A DNA stretch of 64,000 nt from Rathayibacter sp. Leaf185 (GCF_001423885.1 NZ_LMPP01000001.1:533542-597541); one strand, 5' to 3'; positions 7,524-16,398 are shown, numbered from the stretch's first letter. Notes: a model not told the origin generated them from the letters alone. Numbers and translations: made by a program.

Positions 7524-7876
7524 TGTTGTTCCGCGTCGACCACTCCTCGCCGCGCTCCCTGGCCGATCAGCTCGAGGCGCAGGTCCGCACCGCCGTCGCC
7601 GACGGCAGCCTCGCAGCGGGCGACCGCCTGCCGCCCGCCCGCGAGCTGGCCGACTCGCTCGGCATCAACATGCACACCGTGCTGCGGGCCTACGGGGCGC
7701 TGCGCGACGACGGCCTGCTGCAGATGCGGCGCGGCCGCGGCGCGTGGATCGCGGAGTCGGCCGGGCCCGGCCTGGTGCGCGTCACCACCCTGGTCGAGCA
7801 GCTGCTCGCGGAGGCCCGCCGCAGCGGGATCAGCCCCGCCGACCTCGTCCGCCTGATCGAGAGGACCACCCCATGA
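7523..7876 (+). CDS. GntR-family regulator, YtrA subfamily
   Basis: Transcriptional repressor of 117 residues. The winged HTH (about residues 10-78) includes LAAGDRLPPARELADSLGIN and HTVLRAYGALRDDGLL, the YtrA/GntR signature. The short C-terminal tail lacks an effector domain, typical of YtrA proteins that control a co-transcribed membrane protein. Its stop overlaps the ATG of the next gene (ATGA). The operator overlapping its own start codon points to autoregulation. Confidence 0.88.
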   Translation: MLFRVDHSSPRSLADQLEAQVRTAVADGSLAAGDRLPPARELADSLGINMHTVLRAYGALRDDGLLQMRRGRGAWIAESAGPGLVRVTTLVEQLLAEARRSGISPADLVRLIERTTP

Positions 7877-8808
7877 CCACCCGCACCCGCGACATCCTCG
7901 CCGCCGCCTCCCTCCTGCTCCCGGCCCTCGGAGTGATCACCTCCCGCCTCGCGCTGGCCGATCGGCTCCCCGGGACCCTCGCCTCGCACTGGTCGAGCAC
8001 CGGCGCGGCCGACGACACGATGACCGTCGGTGCCGCGCTCGCCCTCTCGTTGGTGATGGCCGGCGGGGCGGCGCTGACGGGGGTCGTGCTCGTCGCGCTC
8101 GGCCGCGCGCCCCGGCTCGTCCTCGCGACCGCCGGCGGCGTCGCCGGTCTCGGCGCCTCGACCTGGGCGACCTCGGTCGGCACGACGCTCGCGGCCGGCT
8201 CCGCTGAGGGAGCGGTGCTCGGGCCGTGGCTGCTCGTGCTGCTCGCCGGCATCCTCTACGCGATCGTGCCCGCTCTGATCGCGCCCCCGACCGTCCGGGA
8301 ACCGCGCACCGCCGTCGATCGCCTCCCGCTCGGCAGCGCAGAGACGGGCGCGTGGTCGTCGACGATCACCGGCCGGATGTTCGCGGTCGTCGGAGTCGTG
8401 CTGATCGGCTCGGCCGCGATCGCCACCTCGACGCTCCTGGCGGAGGGCGCCGTGGGGCCGGCCGTCGCGATGGCGGTGACGCTGGGAGCGAGCGCACTGG
8501 TGATGCTCGGCTTCGCGCGCCTCCGCGTGACCGCCGACCGTCGGGGGCTGCGGGTCGTGTCGCGCGCCTTCGGGATCCCGCTGCGCCGCATCCCGCTCGA
8601 GGACATCGCCTCGGCGAGCACGGCTCAGCTGCGCCCGTCGGAGTGGGGCGGCTGGGGCTACCGGGTGATGCCGGGCCGCTCGGCGCTGATCCTCGGCGCG
8701 GGACCCGGCCTCGTGATCACGACGGCGAACCGGCGCGAGTTCGCGATCAGCCTGCCCGACCCCGAGACGCCGGCGGCGCTGCTGGAGGCGCTGCGGGTGC
8801 GCGCCTGA
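7873..8808 (+). CDS. DUF1648-type membrane protein, 311 aa
   Basis: Multi-pass membrane protein translationally coupled to the YtrA-type repressor by a 4-base overlap. The first 70 residues (SRLALADRLPGTLASHWSSTGAAD) match the DUF1648 pattern of SdpI-like immunity and regulator-linked membrane proteins. Four to six membrane helices follow. The C-terminal 100 residues look like a soluble PH-like region (LRVTADRRGLRVVSRAFGIPLRR). Likely a sensor or stress-related membrane protein controlled by its neighbour; exact role unknown. Confidence 0.7.
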   Translation: MTTRTRDILAAASLLLPALGVITSRLALADRLPGTLASHWSSTGAADDTMTVGAALALSLVMAGGAALTGVVLVALGRAPRLVLATAGGVAGLGASTWATSVGTTLAAGSAEGAVLGPWLLVLLAGILYAIVPALIAPPTVREPRTAVDRLPLGSAETGAWSSTITGRMFAVVGVVLIGSAAIATSTLLAEGAVGPAVAMAVTLGASALVMLGFARLRVTADRRGLRVVSRAFGIPLRRIPLEDIASASTAQLRPSEWGGWGYRVMPGRSALILGAGPGLVITTANRREFAISLPDPETPAALLEALRVRA

Positions 8809-8829
8809 GCGGTCTGCTCCGAGGACCGC
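8809..8829 (+). terminator. hairpin after the DUF1648 gene
   Basis: GCGGTC (8809-8814) pairs perfectly with GACCGC (8824-8829). It lies immediately after the stop codon of the DUF1648 gene and 22 bases from the converging anti-sigma gene. Confidence 0.45.
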
Positions 8830-8850
8830 GTGAGGGAACGGACGCTCACG

Positions 8851-9540
8851 TCAGGTCGCGACGGGCGGCAGGTCGGCGACGGCGATCGTCTCGCCGGAGT
8901 CGTCGGTGATCTCGATCGCCGAGACGGAGTCGCGGAGGATCGCGGCGTTCATCTCGCAGTCGATCTCGACGGCGCTGCCGAGGAAGGACCCCGACGGCAG
9001 GCGCTCCCCCTCATCGGTGACGAGGACGAGGTCGTAGCTCTCGCCGACGGCGAAGCCGCTGGCGCGCAGGATCGTCTCGGTGCCCCAGGTGTGCGCGATC
9101 AGAGAGCCGTCGATGTCGATCCCCTCGGGAGCGCCGTCGAAGGCGATCGTCTCGACGGCGCCGAGCTGGCCGGGCGCGCCCTCGACGGGGCGGTCGCCGA
9201 GCAGGTACAGGCCCGCGCCACCGACGGCGCCGAGCGCCAGGCAGGCCGCGGCGGCCCCGATCAGGAGGGCGCCGCGACCACGGGCGATCGGGGCGACACC
9301 CGCGAGGCTCTGGATGCGTCGGCGCAGGTCGTCCGACGGCGCGACCTCGTCCCACCGGCCGACCGTGCGGAGATCGGCGAGCACGACGCCGAACAAGGCG
9401 AGCTCGCGGTCGATGCTCGGGTCGGAGGCGCGCAGCAGGTCGAGCTCGGCGCCCTCGGCGGCGGAGAGCTCGCCGGCGAGGGCCGCGGCGATCAGCTCCT
9501 CGCGGCGGCCGCCGCCGCGCGGGTCGTCGATGTCGGTCAT
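8851..9540 (-). CDS. anti-sigma factor, RskA-like
   Basis: Membrane-anchored anti-sigma factor of 229 residues. The N-terminal cytoplasmic domain (about 1-80: LIAAALAGELSAAEGAELD) would hold the partner sigma factor. One transmembrane helix follows (about 90-113), then an extracytoplasmic domain ending TGETIAVADLP-like (RskA C-terminal type). The zinc HxxxCxxC motif is absent. The gene overlaps the sigma-factor stop by four bases, so the two are translated in a fixed ratio. Release probably requires intramembrane proteolysis, as in the family. Confidence 0.85.
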   Translation of the reverse strand: MTDIDDPRGGGRREELIAAALAGELSAAEGAELDLLRASDPSIDRELALFGVVLADLRTVGRWDEVAPSDDLRRRIQSLAGVAPIARGRGALLIGAAAACLALGAVGGAGLYLLGDRPVEGAPGQLGAVETIAFDGAPEGIDIDGSLIAHTWGTETILRASGFAVGESYDLVLVTDEGERLPSGSFLGSAVEIDCEMNAAILRDSVSAIEITDDSGETIAVADLPPVAT

Positions 9541-10151
9541 GATCGCTCCTCGGCGGTCGGATCGGCGTCCGCGAGGTGCTCGCGGAGCGCTCGCAGGGCG
9601 TAGAAGGCGCGGGTGCGCAGCGTCGCGACCGGCACGCCGGTGGCCGCGGAGACCTCGGCGTAGCTCTCGCCGCGCACGTGGACGGCGACGACGACGGCGC
9701 GGTGCTCGACGCTCAACCGCGCGAGAGCCTCGAGCATGATCAGCGGCATCAGCGGATCGGCCTCGTCGCCCGGCAGGTCCTCGAGCACCTCCGCCGCGAC
9801 CAGGCGGGGCAGCCTCTGCACCGAGCGGTGGACGTCGATGACGACGTTGCGCGCGATCGCGAACAGCCAGGTCCGCTGGCTCGCGCGCTCGGACGAGTAG
9901 CTCTCGCGCGCGCGCCAGGCGCGCAGGAACGTCTCCTGCACGCAGTCCTCGGCCAGTCCCCGGTCCCGCAGGGCGTTGACCGCGAAGCCGAGCAAGGCAG
10001 CTCCGTGCTCGTCGAACGCGGCGGTGAGATCGAGTGCGGCGGGTCGTCGGAGGCGGGCGAAGCGGCCTCGCGTGTCGGGCTCCGTCACAGCCGGCCCCTC
10101 TCGTCGTCGCCTCATCGCGGCGGGCGCGAACGCCGTCTGCGCTGTCGCCAC
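9537..10151 (-). CDS. ECF-type RNA polymerase sigma factor
   Basis: Sigma-70 family, extracytoplasmic-function type, up to 204 residues. Region 2 is visible as AFDEHGAALLGFAVNALRD, then DCVQETFLRAWR and RTWLFAIARNVVID. Region 4 is HRAVVVAVHVRGESYAEVSA with the recognition helix VPVATLRTRAFYALRAL. The start is uncertain: GTG 10088, preceded by GAGAGGG, gives a shorter and equally plausible protein. Overlaps the anti-sigma gene (ATGA). Likely the SigK/SigL type paired with RskA. Confidence 0.88.
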   Translation of the reverse strand: MATAQTAFAPAAMRRRREGPAVTEPDTRGRFARLRRPAALDLTAAFDEHGAALLGFAVNALRDRGLAEDCVQETFLRAWRARESYSSERASQRTWLFAIARNVVIDVHRSVQRLPRLVAAEVLEDLPGDEADPLMPLIMLEALARLSVEHRAVVVAVHVRGESYAEVSAATGVPVATLRTRAFYALRALREHLADADPTAEERS

Positions 10152-10321
10152 TGGCGCCTCCTCGTCGGACCGGTCGGCCCCTCTCAGAGGAGTACGGAGT
10201 GCGGGGCCCGACCGTTCACCGGTGACGGGCCGCCCCTGATTCTATGAAGAGAATCTCAGCCTGTCCCGAATGCGCAGGGAGGTCCCGGCTCGGGCGCCCC
10301 GTGCACTCGGGCCGGCCTCCC

Positions 10322-10729
10322 TCAGAGGCGGGCGCGCAGCTCGTGCACCCGCGCGCGGATGTCGTCGCGGACGAGACGCATCCGCTCCATGCCCTCCACG
10401 CCGCGCTCGGACGGCTCGTCGGTGATCCAGGTCTCGTAGCGGGGACCGGGCACCTCCTCGACCTGCGCCTCCGCGCCGAGGACCACCACGACATCGGCCG
10501 TCCGCAGCATCTCGTCGGTCAGCGGCTTCGGGTGCTCGTCGCCGAGGCCGATGCCGAGCTCGGTCAGCGACTCGACGGACTGCGCGTTCAGCGCCTCTCC
10601 CGGCGCCGTGCCCGCCGAGACGACGACGACGTCTCCGCGGGCCAGATCGCGGAGCAGGGCGGCGGCCATCTGCGACTTGCCGCCGTTCTTGCGGCAGACG
10701 AACAGGACGTGCGGGAGGGAGTCGCTCAT
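10322..10729 (-). CDS. low-molecular-weight phosphatase / ArsC-type protein
   Basis: Cytoplasmic Rossmann-like protein of 135 residues related to thioredoxin- or mycothiol-coupled arsenate reductases and low-molecular-weight tyrosine phosphatases. The N-terminal P-loop reads VCRKNGGKSQMA, with Cys12 as nucleophile; the family's CX5R Arg is Lys18 here. The TADVVVVLGAE segment and a C-terminal ETWITDEPSE follow, the region that holds the acid Asp. Cys at positions 80-90 of classical ArsC is absent, which favours a mycothiol-coupled or phosphatase role. The MDR oxidoreductase precedes it by 50 bases. Confidence 0.75.
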   Translation of the reverse strand: MSDSLPHVLFVCRKNGGKSQMAAALLRDLARGDVVVVSAGTAPGEALNAQSVESLTELGIGLGDEHPKPLTDEMLRTADVVVVLGAEAQVEEVPGPRYETWITDEPSERGVEGMERMRLVRDDIRARVHELRARL

Positions 10730-10779
10730 GAGCGACACCGTACCGGCGGGAGGTGTCCGGAGAGGGGCAGGGGGGCGGA

Positions 10780-11832
10780 TCAGAGCGTGACGACGAACTT
10801 CTCGGCGCGGGCACCCTGACGCAGCCGCGCGAGCGCCTCGGGGATCGCTGCGAGTCCGTGGCCGACGACCCTCGACTCCGGAGCCGCGCGATGCCGGCCG
10901 TCGGCGAGCGCCGCGGGCAGGTGGTCGTTCCAGATGCCGGCACCGACCGGGGTGTCCTTCGGGCTGCCGCCCCAGATCGCCGACACCTGCACGCCGCGAC
11001 GCCGGGCCAGCGCCGCCCGGAGGGTCGTCACAGGGGTCGGGTGGGCCGAGGCGATGCGCCGCACGCCGCTCGCTCCGCGGGCGGAGTCGACCGCGAGCGC
11101 TATCGGCAGGGATCCGCTCGCGACCGCCATCGTGCCGACGAGATCGTGTCCGTCGAGCGCCCGGACGAGCTGCGCGACCGCATCGGAGTCGTGGTAGTCG
11201 ACGACCGCGTCGGCGCCGAGCCCCTGGAGGAGCTCGGTGTTGCTCCGCGAGGCCGTCGCGACGACCCGGTGGCCGGCGCTGCGGGCGAGCTGGACGGCGT
11301 TCATGCCGACGCTCGTCGCGGCACCGAGCACGAGCACGGTGCTCCCGCGCGCCGGGGTGTCGGCGCGCGGGAGCTCGAGCGCGAGCTGGTCGGCCTCGAA
11401 GAGGCCGGCCGCAGCCGTCGTCAGCGCGAGGGGCAGCACGGAGGCGTCGGCGAACGAGAGCGTGTCGGGGATCGGCGCGCAGAGGGTCGCGAGCAGCGTC
11501 ACGTGGGTCTGGAACGCGCCCTCGGCGGGCGAGTTCCGACTCCGCTCGGCCCCGACCGCGAAGCCGGTGACCCGGTCGCCGACCGCGAGCGCCGCCACTC
11601 CGGAGCCGACGGCGACGACCTCGCCCGCCACGTCGGAGCCGAGCACCGCCGGATAGCTCAACCACGGGTAGACGAAGCCGCGGGCCACGCCGTTCATCGC
11701 GTCGACCGGATTGACGGCGACGGCGCGGGCGCGGACGACCACCTCGCCGGGGCCCGGAGCCGCAGTGGGCGCCTCGCCCACCTCGAGCGAGCCGAAGCGC
11801 GTGCGCAGCCGGAGCGCCTCGTGGGCGCTCAT
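10780..11832 (-). CDS. MDR-family NADPH:quinone/enone oxidoreductase
   Basis: Medium-chain dehydrogenase/reductase without structural or catalytic zinc ligands, 350 residues. The GroES-like N-terminus has VNPVDAMNG and LGSDVAGEVVAVGSGV; the Rossmann domain has VLVLGAATSVGMNAVQLARS. Such enzymes reduce quinones or enones with NADPH. ATG 11832 is chosen because the extension to 11934 would overlap the operators. It diverges from a TetR regulator with two palindromic operators between, so it is almost certainly the repressed target. Confidence 0.85.
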   Translation of the reverse strand: MSAHEALRLRTRFGSLEVGEAPTAAPGPGEVVVRARAVAVNPVDAMNGVARGFVYPWLSYPAVLGSDVAGEVVAVGSGVAALAVGDRVTGFAVGAERSRNSPAEGAFQTHVTLLATLCAPIPDTLSFADASVLPLALTTAAAGLFEADQLALELPRADTPARGSTVLVLGAATSVGMNAVQLARSAGHRVVATASRSNTELLQGLGADAVVDYHDSDAVAQLVRALDGHDLVGTMAVASGSLPIALAVDSARGASGVRRIASAHPTPVTTLRAALARRRGVQVSAIWGGSPKDTPVGAGIWNDHLPAALADGRHRAAPESRVVGHGLAAIPEALARLRQGARAEKFVVTL

Positions 11833-11897
11833 CGGCGGACCCGCGTGCGGCGGGTGGGGGCGGTGGGATGGGGCATGACGACTCCTTCGTGACGGCC

Positions 11898-11946
11898 TGA
11901 CGACACGTCGTGTCATGAGCATGAACGATGACACGGCGTGTCGTCA
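11898..11946. promoter_or_regulatory. twin TetR operators
   Basis: Two 18-bp near-palindromes: 11898-11915 (TGACGACACGTCGTGTCA) and 11929-11946 (TGACACGGCGTGTCGTCA). They share GACACG/CGTGTC half-sites and lie between the divergent oxidoreductase and tetR genes, centre to centre 31 bases apart. Confidence 0.75.
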
Positions 11947-11961
11947 AGTAGCATGGTCGGC

Positions 11962-12531
11962 ATGACGCGATGGGCTCCGGATGCGGCGAGCCGACTCCAC
12001 GAATCCGCCCTCGAGCTGTTCCTCGAGCAGGGCTTCGCCGCGACGACCGTGCCGCAGATCGCGGAGCGCGCCGGGCTGACGACGCGCAGCTTCTTCCGCT
12101 ACTACGCCGACAAGCGCGAAGTGCTCTTCGTCGGCGAGGAGGAGCTGCCCGCGGTCGTCGCACGGGTGGTCGACGAGGCCGATCCCGCGCTGGCGCCGAT
12201 GGCGGTCATCCACGGCGGGCTGCGCTCGATCGTGCTGCCGAGGCTCGAGCTGTACCGCTCCGAGCTGCTGCGGCGGTGGACGATCGTGCGGACCGACGAG
12301 GCGCTCCGGGAGCGCGAGCTGCGCAAGCTCGCGATCATCCACGAGGGCGCGACCGAGGCGTTCGTCCGCCGGGGGCTCGCTCCGCTGCAGGCCGAGGTCG
12401 CAGGACGCCTGGCCGTCGCCGTCTACGACATGACGCTCGAGCGGTGGCTCACGGGCGGTGCGGAGGAGCCGCTCGCGGACATCCTCGCCCAGGTGGTCGA
12501 GATGGTGTCGGCGACGGCGACCGCCGACTGA
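11962..12531 (+). CDS. TetR-family transcriptional regulator
   Basis: Repressor of 189 residues. The HTH occupies about residues 10-55 (ALELFLEQGFAATTVPQIAE, LTTRSFFRYYADKREVLF), followed by an all-helical ligand domain. ATG 11962 gives a normal spacing to the HTH; an ATG at 11953 is also possible. The divergent oxidoreductase and the twin operators suggest it controls that gene and itself, with an electrophile or quinone as a plausible but unproven inducer. Confidence 0.9.
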   Translation: MTRWAPDAASRLHESALELFLEQGFAATTVPQIAERAGLTTRSFFRYYADKREVLFVGEEELPAVVARVVDEADPALAPMAVIHGGLRSIVLPRLELYRSELLRRWTIVRTDEALRERELRKLAIIHEGATEAFVRRGLAPLQAEVAGRLAVAVYDMTLERWLTGGAEEPLADILAQVVEMVSATATAD

Positions 12532-12577
12532 GGCTCTCCCGCGGTCGGGTGCGGCGCGGGTCGCACGAGGTCGGCTT

Positions 12578-13018
12578 TCAGGAGGCGAGGAACCGGCCGC
12601 GGGCGACGAGGAGGCGCTCGAGGTGGCGAGCGAGGACGAGCCGCTCGGCGAGAAGGCCCAGGACTCCGAACGGGGCGGCGAACGTGACGCGGTCGATCAT
12701 CACCGAGCCCGCGCCGTCGGGCTCGAAGCGGTGCTCGTGCCGGAACCGCCGGAACGGCCCCCTGGTCTGCTCGTCGACGAAGCTCCTCGGCGCGTCGAGC
12801 GCGGTCACCGCGCTCGTCAGAGTGAGCGGCACCCCGAAGTGGCGCGCGCGGAAGGTCACGTGCTCGCCGAGCCCGATCAGGCCGCTCGTCACTCCGCCGA
12901 TCGCGCGCTCGCGGGCACCGGCCTGCGACGCGCGGTGCAGATCGATGTCGCGCGCGCGGTCGAACAGCTCGGCGGCGGGGCGGGCCGAGCGGGTGCGGCA
13001 CTCGATCGAGACGGTCAT
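12578..13018 (-). CDS. SRPBCC-family (START-like) protein
   Basis: Ligand-binding protein of the Bet v 1/SRPBCC superfamily, 146 residues, cytoplasmic. Typical features are the N-terminal strand SIECRTRSARPAAELFDRARD, a central SFVDEQTRGPFRRFRHEHRF pair of strands, and the long C-terminal helix with FGVLGLLAERLVL. Ligand unknown; these proteins bind hydrophobic molecules. It begins 20 bases after the AAA ATPase stop on the same strand, so both are likely in one operon. Confidence 0.75.
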   Translation of the reverse strand: MTVSIECRTRSARPAAELFDRARDIDLHRASQAGARERAIGGVTSGLIGLGEHVTFRARHFGVPLTLTSAVTALDAPRSFVDEQTRGPFRRFRHEHRFEPDGAGSVMIDRVTFAAPFGVLGLLAERLVLARHLERLLVARGRFLAS

Positions 13019-13038
13019 GGCGGAGCGACGGGGCCGGG

Positions 13039-14562
13039 TCAGGTCGGGTCGTCGGTGATCTCGAGACGGCTGCTCATCGCGGAGGAGCCGGAGGTGTAGC
13101 GGCCGGGCGCGACGACGACGTGGCCGTCCGCGTCGTCCGGCCCCGTTTCGTCCGGACCCGTTTCGTCCGGCCCCGTGTCGTCCGGCCGCGTGTCTCCGGA
13201 GCCGCTGCCCAGCAGCAGTCTCGTGAGTGCCTCGCCGGAGGAGAGCAGGGTGTCGAGGGCGCCGGCGAGATCGTCGTCGTCGGGCGTCGCGCCGCGGAGC
13301 GCGGCCGAGAGGATGCTGCGGCGCATCAGCTCCTTCGCGAAGGATCCGGTGGTGCCCTCCGCCCGATCGGCCGCGCGATCGAGGGCGGCGTCGCTGAACG
13401 GCAGGGAGCCCGCGTACCGGCGGAAGAGACGCCTCCGCGCCGCCTCTCCCGGCAGAGGGATCTCGACCCCCAGGTCGACGCGGCCGGGACGCGCGGCGAG
13501 CGCGCGCTCGAGCACCTGCACCCGGTTGGTCGTCATCACGAACGCGACGTCGGCGTCGCCGTCGAGGCCGTCGAGCGCGTCGAGCACCTCGAACAGCAGC
13601 GGCTGCGGGCTGTGGCTGCGCTCCATCGCGACGAGATCGATGTCCTCCAGCACGACCAACGAGGGCTGGAACGTCCGGGCGATCTCGGCGGCGGCCTGGA
13701 TGAACTGGATGCTCGATCCGGTGAGCAGCACGGCCGTGACTCCGGGCGTGCGGGTCAGGAGGTGCCGCACGGTCAGGGTCTTGCCGGTGCCGGGAGGGCC
13801 GTAGAGCAGCAGCCCGCGCTTGAGGTGCTGACCGGCCTCGAGCAGCTCGGCGCGGTGCTCGCCGATGCCCACGACGTGGTCGACGACCGACTCGAGCACA
13901 CCGTCGGCGAGGACGACGTCGGCGGCGGGGACCTCGGGGCGAGCGAGGAACGTCGCGCCCGCCTGCTGTCCGTACTCGGTGCCCGAGAACGAGAGCACCT
14001 GGCCGCGGAGCACGCTGTGCTCGACCATCAGCTCGTGCAGGCGCCGGAGGAACCCGGGGACCACGCCCTCGTCGGCGGCGATCACCTCGAGGGTGGCGTT
14101 CATGCGGCCGTACTGAGGCGCCGCGTCGCGCTGCAGGACCGCGAGGGGCGCGCCCTCGACCCGGAGCAGCCGGACCCCGAACGCGACGACGCGCCGATCG
14201 GAGTCGGGGCCGGTCGCGCGCGTCGCGTACGTCACGGGCCCGGGCGCGAAGCGGGTGTGCGGGTTGCCGAGCAGCTCGCCGATCGCGGAGTGGAATCGCT
14301 GGTCGCCGCCGCCGACACCGAGCACTGTCCCGCCCTCCCGGGCCATCAGGTCGAGCGCGATGTCGGCGTCGACCAGCCGGTGCGGGGCGACCTCCTCGGT
14401 CATGACGGCGAGCGCCGTCGCGTCCGCGCCGAGGTACTCGCTCACCGCGTCGCCCAAGGGGGTGCGCGCGGCGGCCTGCTCGGAGGTCTCGAGCGCCTCG
14501 ATGCGCTTGAGGTAGCGGGCGACGGCTCGCATCAGGTCTCGGTCGGTCTCGTCCAGTGGCAC
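13039..14562 (-). CDS. AAA-family ATPase, 507 aa
   Basis: Single-AAA-domain ATPase. Residues 1-240 form an unknown N-terminal region. Walker A is GPPGTGKT (255-262), Walker B LVVLEDID (302-309), with sensor-1 Asn in VMTTNR and the Arg-rich ALAARPGRVD after it. The domain resembles the FtsH/proteasome-ATPase AAA class, but no protease domain is fused. The C-terminal tail carries five tandem pentapeptides of the DTGPD/ETGPD type, encoded by 15-base repeats at 13126-13200. Substrate unknown; an SRPBCC gene follows. Remodelling of a protein complex is the generic role. Confidence 0.8.
   Translation of the reverse strand: MPLDETDRDLMRAVARYLKRIEALETSEQAAARTPLGDAVSEYLGADATALAVMTEEVAPHRLVDADIALDLMAREGGTVLGVGGGDQRFHSAIGELLGNPHTRFAPGPVTYATRATGPDSDRRVVAFGVRLLRVEGAPLAVLQRDAAPQYGRMNATLEVIAADEGVVPGFLRRLHELMVEHSVLRGQVLSFSGTEYGQQAGATFLARPEVPAADVVLADGVLESVVDHVVGIGEHRAELLEAGQHLKRGLLLYGPPGTGKTLTVRHLLTRTPGVTAVLLTGSSIQFIQAAAEIARTFQPSLVVLEDIDLVAMERSHSPQPLLFEVLDALDGLDGDADVAFVMTTNRVQVLERALAARPGRVDLGVEIPLPGEAARRRLFRRYAGSLPFSDAALDRAADRAEGTTGSFAKELMRRSILSAALRGATPDDDDLAGALDTLLSSGEALTRLLLGSGSGDTRPDDTGPDETGPDETGPDDADGHVVVAPGRYTSGSSAMSSRLEITDDPT
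13126..13200 (-). repeat. 15-bp tandem repeats in the AAA ATPase tail
   Basis: Five units of 15 bases (13126, 13141, 13156, 13171, 13186), each ending in a variant of CGTCCGG. They encode acidic pentapeptides TGPDE/TGPDD in frame, so copy-number change would alter tail length without a frameshift. Confidence 0.8.
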
Positions 14563-14711
14563 GGTGCGGGTCCCCCTCCGTCGACACGTTGCTCGGGAGG
14601 AACGCTAGCGGGGTGAGGTGACGTTCCTCCACAGGGTTTCGTGAGGCGCGAGTCGTCCGGTTCCGGCGCATCGGCGGCCCTGGTGTCGGTGCTGGCTGAT
14701 TCGATCTCCGC

Positions 14712-16006
14712 ATGGCAGTTGCAGCAGAGATCAGACCCGCGGAGGCGTCACTCGACGCGATCCGCGAGGGCGCCGACGAGGTCGGCCGGCTCGCCCGCGC
14801 GGCCGCGCCGTCGATGCTCGCGTCGGCTCTGCGGCTGTACGAGGTGTACCGGGCAGCGTTGGCGATCCCGCTCGCCTTCGCGCGCGGCGGGCCGCCCAGC
14901 AGCGAGTCGAACGCCCTCGTCGAACGGTCGATCCGGGCCGAGCTGGCGGTCGGGTCGGGGGTGTCCGAGCGGGAGCTGTCGCGCGAGCTGGAACGCGCGC
15001 ACCTGCTCGTCGAGGACCTGCCGCTGACCCGGGCGGCGCTCGCGGCGGCGCGGATCCGGTGGCGAGCGGGCGAGGTGATCTGCACCGTCGCGGCGACACT
15101 GCCCGAGGAGTCGCTCGCCGAGTTCGACGGACGCGCCTCCGAGCTCGCGCTCGCGGCGACGAACTGCACGACCAGCCCCTCGAGAAGCGGCACGCCCGCG
15201 CGAAGGAGAACCGCGGAGTGTGGCTGACCCCGGAGATCGACGGGATGGCGACGCTGTCCGCCTACCTCCCCGCCCCGGACGCGGTCGGCGCCTACAACCG
15301 CGTCGACCGGATCGCGCGGACCCTGCGCGACGGGGACCGCCCTGCCGGTGACGAGCGGACCCTTGCTCAGCTGCGCGCCGACGCCCTCACCGACCTGCTC
15401 TGCGACGGCGACATCACCGGCACCACCCCCGTGAGCGACGGGGCGGACCCATCGCCGACGTTCGTCTCCGGAGTGCGCGCAGAGGTGCGCCTCACCCTTC
15501 CCGCCCGCACGGCGGCGGGTCTCGACGACGCCCCCGCCGACCTCGACGGGTACGGAGCGATCCCCGCCGCCGTCGCTCGAGAACTCGCCGGCATCGCCGC
15601 CACCCTCACCCGCGTCCTCACCGACCCCGACACCGGAGCCGTGGTCTCCGTCGGCCGCACCCACCGCATCCCGCCGCCGCAGATGCGCCTCGCGCTCCAG
15701 CTCCGAGACCAGACCTGCCGCTTCCCCGGCTGCACCCGCCACGCCTCCACCGCCGAAGCCGACCACACCATCGAATGGCGCAACGGCGGACGGACCGCGC
15801 TCGACAATCTGCTGAGCCTCTGCACCGCCCACCATCACGTCCGTCACGGCGACCGCTGGACCTACCGACTCCACCCGGACGGGACCGCCGAATGGACGAC
15901 TCCCACCGGCCGCCACGTCACCACCCGCCCACCGGCGCTCCCCGGGCGCCCACCCGCACCGCCACCACCACGCCCGCGCTTCGACGACCGACCGCCACCG
16001 CACTGA
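14712..16006 (+). pseudogene. DUF222-HNH endonuclease, broken
   Basis: The first frame (14712-15227) encodes the DUF222 half: MAVAAEIRPAE, VERSIRAELAVGSGVSEREL, ARIRWRAGEVICTVA. It then loses register at about 15160. The other frame (through 16006) resumes with DELHDQPLEKRHARAKENRG and VWLTPEIDGMA, and ends with an intact HNH motif: CRFPGCTRHAS, ADHTIEWRNGG, NLLSLCTAHHH. A stretch of roughly 15 residues typical of the family is missing at the join, so this looks like a small deletion plus frameshift. These genes are abundant and of unclear function in actinobacteria. Confidence 0.8.
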
Positions 16007-16113
16007 CACGCTCCCTCGTGCTCGGGTGCGGGATCCGGAGCCTCTTCTCGTCGGCAGCGCAAGCACCCCGTGTGCGAAGCACCGACACAGGCGAGGTTTG
16101 ACACGATCGAGTC

Positions 16114-16398
16114 ATGCCGTTCCTCCGCTCACTGCGCCTCGACCGTCTCGCCGGATTCGTGGCGCGACTCGCGCGGTCGCAGGACACGCCACCCGCACCG
16201 GCCGAGGACACGACGACCCGGCTGGTGACCCAGTTCCCGATCGAGGAGAGCACCCGGTTCGCACAGTCGCTGCTCGACGGTGGCGGGCTCACGGCAGGTC
16301 AGACGGTGATGATCGAGGGCCACCGGCCGATGACGGTCACGGTCGAGAACGGGAAGGTCGTGCTCGTGCCGACCGAGGAGCCTCCCGCCGCCGCCTGA
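16114..16398 (+). CDS. hypothetical protein, 94 aa
   Basis: Not recognised. ATG 16114 begins a small soluble protein with a basic N-terminus (MPFLRSLRLDRL), a Pro/Ala/Thr-rich middle and a beta-rich end (QTVMIEGHRPMTVTVENGKV). No signal peptide cleavage site, membrane helix or Cys. It lies alone between the decayed HNH gene and the hydrolase-GMC operon on the same strand. The Shine-Dalgarno is weak, so the start is only probable. Confidence 0.5.
   Translation: MPFLRSLRLDRLAGFVARLARSQDTPPAPAEDTTTRLVTQFPIEESTRFAQSLLDGGGLTAGQTVMIEGHRPMTVTVENGKVVLVPTEEPPAAA

Noticed and set aside
10238..10255. small hairpin GATTCT/AGAATC between the sigma-factor and ArsC-like genes
   Set aside because: Six-base stem, low GC and isolated; could be chance. 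A short frame from 10244 is antisense to the ArsC-like gene.
12578..16066. 1162-residue minus-strand reading frame
   Set aside because: It runs through the AAA ATPase in another frame and antisense to the HNH remnant; only its last 146 codons (the SRPBCC protein) look like a protein. High GC makes long shadow frames.
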